A stretch of 12,026 nucleotides of DNA. Origin: Actinomycetes bacterium. GTDB lineage: Bacteria > Actinomycetota > Actinomycetes > S36-B12 > GCA-2699445. This document shows, piece after piece, positions 1 through 7,662 of the stretch. The notes beneath the pieces were generated by a model that was not told the origin of the DNA, did not search any database, and saw only the letters and a program-made list of their open reading frames with translations. Location: assembly GCA_022600255.1 (NCBI GenBank), contig JAHZKU010000082.1:1-12026 (forward strand). Reading direction: 5' to 3'. The position numbers were made by a program, and so were the translations under genes. Position 1 is the first letter of the stretch, and each line of letters starts with the position of its first letter.

Positions 1-264
1 CGGTTGGGGCGCCGCTTGGGCCAGCCTGGCGTTGGCCGCAACCAACTCCGCGATTCGGGCCTCACTGATCTCAGCGTCCTTCGCGGCTTGCGCTTCTGCG
101 AGCGCGTTACGAGAGTGGTTGAGCATGGATGAAGCCGTGGCCGCCAGTACCGACGCATTGCCAGCAAAACCGCGTTCCTTGGCTTCCTCCCAGGCTTGGG
201 TTCCGCGTCGATAGGCGTAGATGCCGCCAGCGGCACCTAGTCCTGCCCAAAGCAGTCGGCTCAT
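1..264 (-). CDS. Small membrane-anchored protein, DUF6167-like (partial, 3' end outside window)
   Basis: This reading frame starts at ATG (262-264) and stays open for 88 codons to the left edge, so the C-terminus is missing. The start is supported by a strong GAGGAGG ribosome site 5-6 nt upstream. Residues 1-18 form a short hydrophobic, glycine/alanine-rich segment (MSRLLWAGLGAAGGIYAYRR), a likely membrane anchor. It is followed by a charged, alanine-rich helical part with Glu/Lys/Arg spacing suggestive of a coiled coil (about residues 56-83). Actinobacteria carry small proteins of this type (DUF6167, DUF948) just upstream of alaS, and rarA lies to the right here as it does in mycobacteria. 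That makes alaS the expected next gene, but this is inference. Its function is unknown. The frame and anchor are visible; the family assignment rests on N-terminal resemblance and context only. Confidence 0.72.
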   Translation of the reverse strand, partial: MSRLLWAGLGAAGGIYAYRRGTQAWEEAKERGFAGNASVLAATASSMLNHSRNALAEAQAAKDAEISEARIAELVAANARLAQAAPQP

Positions 265-290
265 GAAGTCCTCCTCGCAGACGTACTTCG

Positions 291-296
291 AGATTA
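291..296 (-). promoter_or_regulatory. Possible -10 element for the small membrane protein gene
   Basis: On the minus strand TAATCT fits the actinobacterial TAnnnT -10 pattern. It lies 26 nt before the ATG at 264, so a start about 7 nt downstream would leave a short leader containing the GAGGAGG ribosome site. I see no good -35 at 16-18 nt. The rest of the 113-bp gap (265-377) holds no gene and no convincing terminator for the upstream GNAT gene. Confidence 0.27.
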
Positions 297-377
297 CCGC
301 AGCAAGTGCCGATCACCGTCAGGCGAGGTCGGTGGTTCGGATCCGGGCAAATCGAGGCGGGCTGAAGTGGCTGTGGG

Positions 378-1037
378 CTAGGGCAGTTGCAACCGTGCGG
401 AACGCCACATGCCGGCCACCGGTGGCCCGCCCGGGCCGAAACTGAAGCGGGAACGCACGTCGTACCCGAGTCGTTCATAGAAGCCAACATTCTCTGCCTT
501 GCTGCACTCCAGATAGGTGGGCACACCCTCCGCATCTGCGCGGCGCAGCATGGTTCTGATCAGTTGCGAGCCGGCGCCAGTGGACTTGGCATCGGGTTGT
601 ACACCGATTGAGGCGAGGTAGTAGTGCGGTTCAGTGGGGTGGTTTGCTTCGACCGCCCGATACGCCGCAACGGCCCTCCGAACGCCCAGCAACCCGCTAA
701 ATCGGACACTGCCAAGTAACGCCATGGGCTGCTGCCACCAGGAATACCCTCTTTGGCTGCTGTGTGCCCAGGTCGCCGCCCCAGCGCCGTTGCTACTGAG
801 GAACGTCTTTTCGAACGCCAGGTAGCGATCCACCTCAGTGGTAAAGATCGCCCTGCGGGAGTTGTCGCGGCCCGGCCCGGTGCCCGTGATGTGCTCGACT
901 AAAGGATCACCGGCGAATGCCGAAGTGAGGATATCAACGAGCCTTATCCGATCCGCTCTTGTCGCAATCCTGGCGTCGGGCTGATCCTGGTTGCGCAGGT
1001 ACCAGGCCTGGCTAAGTGTTTGCTCTCGCACTCCCAC
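378..1037 (-). CDS. GNAT N-acetyltransferase, puromycin-acetyltransferase-like
   Basis: A 219-residue protein is predicted from GTG at 1035-1037 to TAG at 378-380. It should transfer acetyl from acetyl-CoA to an amine; the substrate cannot be read from the sequence. The acetyl-CoA-binding motif A is around residues 141-160 (LASIGVQPDA then KSTGAGSQLI). The usual first Gln/Arg of Q/R-x-x-G-x-G/A appears as Lys151. Motif B follows at 176-192 (LECSKAENVGFYERLGY). The order of these blocks, the preceding HPTEPHYY stretch, and the Met-Trp-Arg near the C-terminus closely resemble the puromycin N-acetyltransferase branch. The start is uncertain: GTG at 1029-1031 is also possible, and both have weak ribosome sites. 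The in-frame stretch upstream of the start overlaps the MFS gene and does not look like protein. The gene lies 35 bp after the MFS stop and is probably co-transcribed with it. Confidence 0.85.
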   Translation of the reverse strand: MGVREQTLSQAWYLRNQDQPDARIATRADRIRLVDILTSAFAGDPLVEHITGTGPGRDNSRRAIFTTEVDRYLAFEKTFLSSNGAGAATWAHSSQRGYSWWQQPMALLGSVRFSGLLGVRRAVAAYRAVEANHPTEPHYYLASIGVQPDAKSTGAGSQLIRTMLRRADAEGVPTYLECSKAENVGFYERLGYDVRSRFSFGPGGPPVAGMWRSARLQLP

Positions 1038-1072
1038 GTGATACCCCGATTTGCTCGTACTGAAACCGCCAC

Positions 1073-2341
1073 CTAGGGCAAGGGGTGCGCGGAGGCCTTG
1101 CCGCCCGCCATTACCCGCCCGCGGATCGTGAGCAAGACTGCGACTCCCGCGGTCACGATTCCCACCGTGATCAGGGTTGGGTTTACCCCGACGTTCTCGA
1201 AGAACCAGCCCATCGCCAGTGCGCCCAATGCCGCAGCCCCGGCCACCAGCAGGTAGAACAGCCCGATGATGCGCCCTCGAATGTCCTGGGGTACATCCAG
1301 TTGCAGCGAACTGGCCCCACTGACGAAGATCAACTCCCAACTGAAGCCGATCACCACCAACAGCAGGAGATCGGAGATCAGACCTGGGCTCAGCCCGAGT
1401 AGAAATGTCGCCGGGGCCGCCACCGCCAACGCCACCACCAGCGCTCTACTGCGGGCCATGCTCTGATTCGGCACGCGGCGCAACAACTGATTGCCGATGA
1501 TCCCGCCAACGGTAATGGCCGCCAGTAAGACGCCTAGATACATGGCCCCCTCTCCGTGGTCTTCCGCCAAGACAGGCATCAGTTGCTGGATCGGCGCAAC
1601 CAGCACGAAAAACACACCCGCACCGAATGCCACTGTCCGAACCAGTGGCAGTCGCCAGCCCTGCTGAAAACCGGAGCGCAAGGAGGCATCGTGGTGCGCC
1701 TTGGCGCGATCGCAAGCCCGTTGTAGGACACTCGCCGTTGCGAAGATCAGTGCGCTGAAGGCGTAGGAGGCGGCGTTGAAGGCGAAGGCCCAGCCGGCAC
1801 CAATGAACTGCACCAGAGTGCCTCCCGCGATGGCGCCAACAAAGAGTGCCACGTTATAGAAAGCGGACGCGTCAGCCACGGCCTTGTGCCTTAGCCGGTC
1901 GGGCACCGTGAATGGGATGACCAAGGAGGTGATTGGGCCGCTGATCGAACCCGGTATCGCACCCAACAGCACCAAGACGAAGATCAACGGCACGGTCAAC
2001 AGATCACTGAAAGCCAAGGCTGCAAGAATCGCCGGCGGAACGATCAGAACGGTCGAGAAGAAGATGGTCAGCTTGCGAGGACAGAACCGATCAGCCAAGT
2101 AGCCGCCGATTGGTGCACCAATCAGACTCGGGGCCAGCGCCAAGGCCGCCAGGATTCCCACATCCATCGGATTCCCGCTGATCATCAGCACGAGCCATCC
2201 TGCAGCGACGGCTTGCATCGTGGACCCAGCACTGGAGATAACCCGCGCCGCCATGATGCGCCGGAATGGGGCATAGGCCAGTGGAGCGTTCCGATCATCC
2301 GCCACTGCCGAAGAGGACGTCCTCAAGCCACGATTCGCCAC
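1073..2341 (-). CDS. MFS transporter, MFS_3 / DHA3-type efflux family
   Basis: A 422-residue integral membrane protein, close to the usual 400-430 of the family. It should export small molecules in exchange for protons across the cytoplasmic membrane; the substrate is unknown. Hydrophobic segments run from about residue 30 to 407, consistent with 10-12 helices. The motif A loop between TM2 and TM3 is visible at 79-91 (GGYLADRFCPRKL), with Cys where Gly is common. The sequence pattern suits PF05977 (EntS-like exporters). GTG at 2339-2341 is the first possible start because an in-frame TAG lies nine bases before it. It has no recognisable Shine-Dalgarno but does have a -10-like hexamer six bases upstream, so it may be leaderless. 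A later start at the GTG of residue 13 would lose only a non-membrane tail. The gene follows rarA by 64 bp and precedes the GNAT gene by 35 bp. Confidence 0.9.
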   Translation of the reverse strand: MANRGLRTSSSAVADDRNAPLAYAPFRRIMAARVISSAGSTMQAVAAGWLVLMISGNPMDVGILAALALAPSLIGAPIGGYLADRFCPRKLTIFFSTVLIVPPAILAALAFSDLLTVPLIFVLVLLGAIPGSISGPITSLVIPFTVPDRLRHKAVADASAFYNVALFVGAIAGGTLVQFIGAGWAFAFNAASYAFSALIFATASVLQRACDRAKAHHDASLRSGFQQGWRLPLVRTVAFGAGVFFVLVAPIQQLMPVLAEDHGEGAMYLGVLLAAITVGGIIGNQLLRRVPNQSMARSRALVVALAVAAPATFLLGLSPGLISDLLLLVVIGFSWELIFVSGASSLQLDVPQDIRGRIIGLFYLLVAGAAALGALAMGWFFENVGVNPTLITVGIVTAGVAVLLTIRGRVMAGGKASAHPLP

Positions 2342-2347
2342 GGCGTT

Positions 2348-2353
2348 AATCTA
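2348..2353 (-). promoter_or_regulatory. Putative -10 element for leaderless MFS transcript
   Basis: The minus strand reads TAGATT, then AACGCC, then the GTG start codon. The hexamer fits TAnnnT. Its distance from the codon would place the transcription start at or next to the first base of the GTG, which is the arrangement of leaderless actinobacterial mRNAs. No clear -35 is visible (the hexamer 17 nt upstream is GCGCGT). The rarA to MFS gap (2342-2405) shows no convincing terminator. Confidence 0.4.
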
Positions 2354-2405
2354 TGACAGAGCGAGTCAGAACGCGCGCCGACGGCGGGTGCGAGCGCCGA
2401 CAATT

Positions 2406-3761
2406 CTAGGATTCTGGCTGCTCCAAGATGGCCCGAATCTTTCGCAAGGCCTCGGCCGCCCGCTGCTCAGCACCGCGTAAGGTCGGCTGATAGTAGCGCC
2501 GACCCACGACCGGATCAGGCGCGTACTGCTGCGGCCCGATCCCGGTGGGCAAGTCATGCGGGTACAAGTAGCCGTGAGCGGCCCCGGCATCGCGCGCGGA
2601 CTTGGTGCTGCCGTCGCGGAGGTGATCGGGAACAGAACCGGTGCGTCCGGCCCGGACATCGGCGATCGCCGCGTCAATTGCCTGGTAGGCCGCATTGGAT
2701 TTCGGCGCCAACGCAAGGTGGATCACGGCTTGCGCCAAGATGATCCGAGCCTCTGGCAGGCCAATGGTCGACACCGCAGTGTGCGCGCTCGTAGCCACCG
2801 TGAGTGCGCTGGGGTCAGCCATCCCAATGTCTTCACTGGCCAAGATCATGAGTCGACGCGCGATGAAGCGAGGGTCCTCCCCTGCTACCACCATGATTGC
2901 CAGATAATGTAGCGCCGCATCAACATCACTGCCACGCACGCTCTTGATCAAGGCGCTCGTCACGTCGTAGTGGCGGTCCCCGGCGCGATCGTAGCGCGGA
3001 GCGGCGGTCAACGCGGCGGCCTCCACGTCCGCGAGTCCGACCGACCCCGCCGCCCTGCTCGGCTCGTCGAATGGCCCAGCAGAGGGGTCCGCTTTGGGTG
3101 CGTTGCCGGCGACGGCGCCTAGGATCGTGAGCGCCCGCCTGGCGTCCCCACCAGCCAATCGAATCAGATGTTCGCGCGCATCCGGGGCTAGCGAGACCTG
3201 CTGCGCGAGGCCCTGGTCCTCTGCCAGCGCCCGGTCCACGATGCGACCGATTTCGGCGTCTGAGAGCGACTTCAGCGGCAAGACCAGGCTCCGACTCAGC
3301 AGGGCCGGGATCACCGCGAAGGAGGGATTCTCCGTCGTGGCGCCGACCAGTGTCACCCACCCGTTCTCCACCGCCGGTAGCAGCGCGTCCTGCTGTGTCT
3401 TACTGAAGCGGTGCACCTCATCGATGAACAGAACGGTCGCGCCCTGGACTGTCTCCTTTCGCAGTTGCGCACTGGCGATCACCGCTCGGACATCCTTGAC
3501 CGTGGCTGAAACAGCCGACAGTTCCACAAACTCGGCCGCAACGCTGTTCGCGATGACTCTGGCTAGGGTGGTTTTCCCCGTCCCGGGTGGTCCCCAAAGA
3601 ATCACCGAAGTCTGGGACCCAGCCCCGGTCAGTAATGCGCGCAACGGCGAGTTCGGTGTTAGCAGTTGTTCCTGCCCAACAACCTCATCGATCGACGCCG
3701 GTCGCATCCGGGCCGGTAGTGGCAGATCTTGGCCAGATGCTGCGTCGCCGAACAGGTCCAC
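2406..3761 (-). CDS. rarA: Replication-associated recombination protein A (RarA/MgsA), AAA+ ATPase
   Basis: A 451-residue clamp-loader-like AAA+ ATPase that acts at stalled replication forks with SSB and recombination proteins. Visible motifs in order are: an N-terminal MDLFGD start; Walker A GPPGTGKTT (57-65); Walker B LFIDEVHRF (111-119); sensor 1 GATTENPSF (140-148); and sensor 2 GDARRAL (205-211). The conserved RarA C-terminal region covers about 255-425, including YDVTSALIKSVRGSDVDAA, DPRFIARRLMILASEDIG and the APKSNAAY block. Length is normal. A Pro/Ser/Gly-rich spacer at 221-240 looks like a variable linker between the AAA+ lid and the tetramerisation domain. The GTG start shares its first base with the last base of the aspS TAG, giving TAGTG, so it is probably translated by reinitiation. 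A weak GGTGAG lies about 11 nt upstream. It is the last member of the tight unit that starts with the MBL gene. Confidence 0.96.
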   Translation of the reverse strand: MDLFGDAASGQDLPLPARMRPASIDEVVGQEQLLTPNSPLRALLTGAGSQTSVILWGPPGTGKTTLARVIANSVAAEFVELSAVSATVKDVRAVIASAQLRKETVQGATVLFIDEVHRFSKTQQDALLPAVENGWVTLVGATTENPSFAVIPALLSRSLVLPLKSLSDAEIGRIVDRALAEDQGLAQQVSLAPDAREHLIRLAGGDARRALTILGAVAGNAPKADPSAGPFDEPSRAAGSVGLADVEAAALTAAPRYDRAGDRHYDVTSALIKSVRGSDVDAALHYLAIMVVAGEDPRFIARRLMILASEDIGMADPSALTVATSAHTAVSTIGLPEARIILAQAVIHLALAPKSNAAYQAIDAAIADVRAGRTGSVPDHLRDGSTKSARDAGAAHGYLYPHDLPTGIGPQQYAPDPVVGRRYYQPTLRGAEQRAAEALRKIRAILEQPES

Positions 3762-5533
3762 TACGCGCCCGGCTCACCGTTCGCATCGGCGCTTGGATCG
3801 GGCAGCGGCGTGTCCACACCCGTCTCGGCACGCTGGTCCTGTGGAATCAGTGCTGGCGCGCCGGTGAGCGGGTCGGCGCCCCCACCACTCTTGGGGAAGG
3901 CAATCACGTCGCGCAGACTCGGCGCACCAGCCAGCAGCATCACGATGCGATCCCAGCCGAACGCAATTCCACCATGCGGTGGCGGCCCATATTTAAAGGC
4001 GTCGAGCAGGAAGCCAAACTTCTCGTTGGCAGATTCCTCATCCATCCCCAGAATCTCGAAGACAGCCTCCTGCATGTCGCTGCGGTGGATACGAATCGAG
4101 CCTCCGCCGATCTCGTTGCCGTTGCAAACCAAGTCGTACGCCCAGCCCAGCGCTTCCCCAGGAGCGGTGGCAAAGGAGTCGGCCCAGTCGTCGTTCGGCG
4201 CAGTAAACGGATGATGCACGGCCGTCCATCCTGCGGATCCGTCCGGGAGTTCCATAGGCTCAAACAGCGGGGCATCAACGACCCACACGAAGGACCACGT
4301 CGAAGGCTCAATCAGTTCCAGTCGCTCGGCGATCTCGACGCGAGCGGCCCCCAGCAACTGCCGGGCATCGGCTGTCGCGCCGGCGGCAAAGAAAATGCAG
4401 TCCCCCGGAGACGCGCCGGTGGCTGCGGCCAATCCATCCCGCTCCTCATCGGATAGGTTCTTGGCAACCGGGCCACCCAAGGTGCCATCTTCGGCGATCG
4501 TTACGTACGCCAACCCCCGAGCGCCCCGCTGCTTGGCCCACTCCTGCCAAGCGTCGAACTTTCGCCGAGCCTGCGAGCCACCGCCGGGCATCACCACAGC
4601 GCCTACATACTCGTTCTGGAACACGCGGAAACTCGTCTGTGCGAAGTAGCGCGTCAGGTCGGTGAGCTCTAGCCCAAAGCGCAAATCCGGCTTGTCCGTG
4701 CCGTAACGCGCCATGGCGTCGGCGTACGTGAGATGCGGTATCTCAGCAATCGTGTGGCCGATCGTGCCTGCCCACAGGTCTCGCACAACCGCCTCGCCGA
4801 CATCGATCACGTCGGCTTGGTCCACGAACGCCATCTCGATATCGAGTTGGGTGAACTCTGGCTGGCGATCAGCCCGGAAATCCTCATCTCGGTAGCAGCG
4901 GGCGATCTGAAAGTACTTCTCGATCCCGCCGACCATCAGGAGTTGCTTGAAGAGTTGCGGCGATTGCGGCAGGGCATACCAGTGTTGCGGGGCGAGCCGG
5001 GCCGGCACCACAAAGTCCCGCGCTCCCTCGGGGGTGGACCTGGTCAACGTAGGAGTTTCCACCTCTGTGAACCCGCGTTCCCCCAGAGTCTGGCGAGCGA
5101 TCCGATTCGCCTCACTGCGCAATCGCATCGCTGCCGCGGGGCCCTTGCGCCGCAGGTCGAGATACCGATGCCGCAGCCGTACTTCCTCACCGACGTCAAC
5201 ATGTTCGTCAATCGGGAACGGCAACGGGTCGGCTTCGCTCAAGATGACCACTTGCTCGGCGATGACTTCAATCTCACCCGTGGCCAACTCTGGGTTCTCG
5301 TTTCCCGATGGTCGCTGTTCCACGACGCCGCGCACTTGTACGCAGAACTCATTGCGTAAAGGGTGGGCCACATCCGCTTCCCGTACCACAATCTGGACAA
5401 CGCCACTCGCGTCCCGCAGGTCGAAGAACGCTACGCCGCCGTGATCGCGTCTGCGCGCGATCCAGCCCGCCAAGGTGACCTGCTGCCCACGATCGTCGGT
5501 TCGTAGTGTTCCTGCGTGATGTGTGCGCTTCAC
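3761..5533 (-). CDS. aspS: Aspartate--tRNA ligase, bacterial type
   Basis: A 590-residue class II synthetase that attaches aspartate to tRNA(Asp) in the cytoplasm. The N-terminal OB anticodon-binding domain covers about 1-105 (GWIARRRDHGG, FFDLRDASG). The catalytic core begins with RHRYLDLRR (121-129). The motif 2 region contains RCYRDEDFRADRQPEFTQLD (212-231), the bacterial insertion domain spans about 290-410, and motif 3 is GGIAFGWDR (521-529). The full insertion and the length of 590 mark it as bacterial rather than archaeal/eukaryotic type. His31 occupies the position that, as I recall, is linked to relaxed tRNA(Asn) recognition in nondiscriminating enzymes; this is inference. The start is GTG with AGGAG seven bases upstream, and it overlaps the hisS stop codon by four bases (GTGA). 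The acidic, proline-rich C-terminal tail (from about 561) is probably disordered. Confidence 0.98.
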   Translation of the reverse strand: MKRTHHAGTLRTDDRGQQVTLAGWIARRRDHGGVAFFDLRDASGVVQIVVREADVAHPLRNEFCVQVRGVVEQRPSGNENPELATGEIEVIAEQVVILSEADPLPFPIDEHVDVGEEVRLRHRYLDLRRKGPAAAMRLRSEANRIARQTLGERGFTEVETPTLTRSTPEGARDFVVPARLAPQHWYALPQSPQLFKQLLMVGGIEKYFQIARCYRDEDFRADRQPEFTQLDIEMAFVDQADVIDVGEAVVRDLWAGTIGHTIAEIPHLTYADAMARYGTDKPDLRFGLELTDLTRYFAQTSFRVFQNEYVGAVVMPGGGSQARRKFDAWQEWAKQRGARGLAYVTIAEDGTLGGPVAKNLSDEERDGLAAATGASPGDCIFFAAGATADARQLLGAARVEIAERLELIEPSTWSFVWVVDAPLFEPMELPDGSAGWTAVHHPFTAPNDDWADSFATAPGEALGWAYDLVCNGNEIGGGSIRIHRSDMQEAVFEILGMDEESANEKFGFLLDAFKYGPPPHGGIAFGWDRIVMLLAGAPSLRDVIAFPKSGGGADPLTGAPALIPQDQRAETGVDTPLPDPSADANGEPGA

Positions 5534-6867
5534 GGTAAGTCTCCTGTGCTGGCGAAGGATGGATGGTCCGAATCTGGATCTGCTGAACGGCTTGCTGGCG
5601 CTCCGGCGCTCAGGGCTGCGGCAATGTGCGCCGAGACCTCAACGCGGGGAACCGCCACCTGGACGCCGGTTGCCAGGTCCTTGACCTGGAAGACCCCCTG
5701 GGCCTCATCTTCGTCGCCGCTGATGACAACAAACCGCGCTCCAGTCCTGACCGCCGCTTTCATGGCCCCCTTCAGCGCCCGGCCGTCAAAGGCGAGGTCC
5801 ACGGAGATTTGTTTGCGTCGTAAATCAGCGGCCAGGCTGACCAGCGACTGCTTGGCCGTTGCCCCCAACGGGATGCCGTAGACGCTAACCAGTTGCGCAG
5901 GGGCGAGAGGTAGCCCTTCGGCTTCGCAAGCCAGGAGGGTGCGGTCTGTCCCCAATCCAAATCCGATGCCGGTCATCTCCGGGCCGCCGAGTTGGGCCAT
6001 CAGACCGTCGTAACGGCCGCCGCCCCCAATCCCGGACTGGGCTCCCAACAACGGATGGGTGAACTCGAAGGCGGTCTTGGTGTAGTAGTCCAGACCGCGG
6101 ACCAAGTTCGGGGTTTCGGTCCAAGACACCTTTGCAGCTCTCAGGTATTCCCTAACCATGTCGTAATGGGTCTGACACGCCTCACACAGGTGGTCCACCA
6201 TCATGGGAGCCCCGCCGAGTTGCGCTTTGACCTCGGTGCGTTTGTCGTCCAAGACACGCAGCGGATTCGCTTGGGCTCGCTGCAGCGTTTCCTCGTCCAG
6301 ATCCAGGTTCTGCAGGAAAGCTAGCAGCTTGCTGCGATAGCCGGGCCGACAGGTGGCGCATCCCAAGGAGTTCAGAAGCAGTTGAAACCCGGTCAACCCC
6401 AGGGAACGGTAGCCTTCATCGGCCAAGGCGATCACCTCGGCGTCTAGGGCAGGATCGTCGCTGCCGATGGCTTCGACACCGACCTGTTGCAGTTGGCGAT
6501 AACGGCCTTTCTGGGGTCGTTCGGCGCGGAAGAACGGGCCGGCGTACCAGAGCTTTACTGGAAGTGCGCCACGCTCCAAATGATGTTCCACCACCGCCCG
6601 CATCACGCCAGCGGTGCCCTCGGGCCGCAGCGCTAGCGGACGGTCCGCACGATCGGTGAAGGTGTACATCTCCTTGCTCACCACGTCGCTGGATTCTCCC
6701 ACCCCGCGGGCGAACAGATTGACGTCCTCAAACACCGGAAGCTCAATGTACTGATACCCGGCATCCTCGGCGGGCTGCGCTAACTGGCGGCGCACGTGCA
6801 GGAAATCGCGCGATCGCGGCGGGACATAGTCAGGCACCCCTTTGGGTGCCGAGAACGATTGGGGCAT
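5530..6867 (-). CDS. hisS: Histidine--tRNA ligase
   Basis: A 445-residue class II synthetase that charges tRNA(His) with histidine; the family is usually about 420-430. Motif 2 is at about 108-131 (YAGPFFRAERPQKGRYRQLQ, then QVGV). The histidine-specific motifs are LVRGLDYYTKTAFEF (255-269) and GGGGRYDGL (281-289). Motif 3 follows as GIGFGLGTDR (300-309). The C-terminal anticodon-binding domain is about 325-420. Two Cys-x-x-Cys pairs in the insertion domain (170-173 and 228-231) may bind a metal, as in other HisRS with this insertion. About 25 extra polar C-terminal residues (AGAPASRSADPDSDHPSFAS and following) look disordered. ATG lies one base after the MBL gene's TAA (TAACATG) with only a weak GGGGCC upstream, so translation probably depends on coupling to the MBL gene. 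Confidence 0.98.
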   Translation of the reverse strand: MPQSFSAPKGVPDYVPPRSRDFLHVRRQLAQPAEDAGYQYIELPVFEDVNLFARGVGESSDVVSKEMYTFTDRADRPLALRPEGTAGVMRAVVEHHLERGALPVKLWYAGPFFRAERPQKGRYRQLQQVGVEAIGSDDPALDAEVIALADEGYRSLGLTGFQLLLNSLGCATCRPGYRSKLLAFLQNLDLDEETLQRAQANPLRVLDDKRTEVKAQLGGAPMMVDHLCEACQTHYDMVREYLRAAKVSWTETPNLVRGLDYYTKTAFEFTHPLLGAQSGIGGGGRYDGLMAQLGGPEMTGIGFGLGTDRTLLACEAEGLPLAPAQLVSVYGIPLGATAKQSLVSLAADLRRKQISVDLAFDGRALKGAMKAAVRTGARFVVISGDEDEAQGVFQVKDLATGVQVAVPRVEVSAHIAAALSAGAPASRSADPDSDHPSFASTGDLP

Positions 6868-6868
6868 G

Positions 6869-7579
6869 TTAAAGGCCCCGAGTCGGCGGAGATGGAGATC
6901 CGACCACGTTCGTCAGGAACGGATTGGTAGCCCGCTCAGCCGCCATCGTTGTCTGCCCGCCGTGACCTGGCAGTACCACCATGTCGTCGGGCAGCGGCGT
7001 CAGTACCCGTTGCAGGGATTGCAGCATGGCGGTGTGGTCGCCGCCAGGCAGATCCGTGCGGCCGATCGAACCCTGAAACAGCAGGTCACCGGAGAACAGG
7101 AGCGGCGGGGTGTCGTGGGCGCCGGCATACTTGAACACGATGGAGCCGGGTGTGTGGCCTGGCGCGTGCGCGGTCGTGAGCGGAATACCGGCGATCTCTA
7201 GGTCGAGGTTGTCGGAAAGCTCCAAGACGTCACTCGGGTCGGTGTCTACCGACTTCCCGGCATTGATTTGTGCCAACATCATCCGCATATCGCTGGAGAT
7301 TCCCGACAAGGGGTTCGTGAGCATATGGCGATCACCAGGATGAATGTAGGCCGGGATCTCGTAGCCGTCCGCGACCGGCACCACCGACCAGGTGTGGTCC
7401 AGATGGCCGTGGCTCAACAGCACAGCGATAGGCCGCAGCTTGTTCTCAGTAACAATCTCCCGAATCGGTTCAGCCGCGTCCTTACCTGGGTCAATGATGA
7501 TGCACTCGTGGCCAGGGCCGTCGGCGGCGATGAAACAGTTCGTTCCCCACGGCCCGGCAGGAAATCCGGTCACGAACAC
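6869..7579 (-). CDS. MBL-fold metallo-hydrolase (glyoxalase II-like)
   Basis: A 236-residue metallo-beta-lactamase-fold hydrolase, probably cytoplasmic. It binds two metals through the HxHxDH motif (SHGHLDH, with His57, His59, Asp61 and His62). Other likely ligands are His142 in GHTPGS, Asp165 in SGDLLF and His206 in LPGHG. The pattern matches hydroxyacylglutathione-hydrolase-like proteins. Actinobacteria lack glutathione, so the true substrate is probably another thioester or ester and is unknown. The homologous position beside hisS is held by a similar gene in Mycobacterium (Rv2581c, from memory), so this neighbour is expected. The GTG start has GGAGG nine bases upstream; a second GTG two codons later would be too far from it. 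It is the first gene of the MBL-hisS-aspS-rarA unit and is divergent from the small membrane protein gene. Confidence 0.94.
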   Translation of the reverse strand: MFVTGFPAGPWGTNCFIAADGPGHECIIIDPGKDAAEPIREIVTENKLRPIAVLLSHGHLDHTWSVVPVADGYEIPAYIHPGDRHMLTNPLSGISSDMRMMLAQINAGKSVDTDPSDVLELSDNLDLEIAGIPLTTAHAPGHTPGSIVFKYAGAHDTPPLLFSGDLLFQGSIGRTDLPGGDHTAMLQSLQRVLTPLPDDMVVLPGHGGQTTMAAERATNPFLTNVVGSPSPPTRGL

Positions 7580-7614
7580 GAGCAGCCACCTCCGATTTTC
7601 ACACTGGCCTTCTC

Positions 7615-7620
7615 AGACTA
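7615..7620 (-). promoter_or_regulatory. Possible -10 element for the MBL-hisS-aspS-rarA unit
   Basis: On the minus strand TAGTCT fits TAnnnT and lies 35 bases before the GTG start of the MBL gene. This would give a leader of about 28-30 nt that includes the GGAGG ribosome site. No matching -35 hexamer is visible. This 163-bp region is the only sizeable gap upstream of the unit, so a promoter is expected in it; the exact site is a guess. Confidence 0.25.
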
Positions 7621-7656
7621 ACCGCCCACCTGCCGGTGCCGCGCATGTGGACCGCC

Positions 7657-7662
7657 TACACT
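7657..7662 (+). promoter_or_regulatory. Possible -10 element for the plus-strand pair, followed by a palindrome
   Basis: TACACT fits TAnnnT and lies 80 bp before the small membrane protein ATG. Downstream are two perfect palindromes: GATATC (7668-7673) and CTCGGCCGAG (7680-7689). Either could be an operator or could occur by chance. There is no clear -35. Confidence 0.2.

Noticed and set aside
329..345. tRNA T-arm-like sequence (GGTTCGGATCC)
   Set aside because: It has G where the invariant A of the T loop should be, and neither strand offers a matching acceptor, D arm or anticodon arm, so there is no tRNA gene.
1038..1340. In-frame N-terminal extension of the GNAT gene by about 101 residues
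   Set aside because: It overlaps the MFS coding sequence in another frame, is rich in Gly/Arg/His with no fold-like pattern, and GNAT proteins of this branch start near residue 102. The internal GTG at 1037 is the better start.
3094..4456. Long plus-strand open frames opposite rarA and aspS (257 and 289 codons)
   Set aside because: They are antisense shadows of strongly supported genes in GC-rich DNA; their translations show no recognisable motif and lack convincing ribosome sites.
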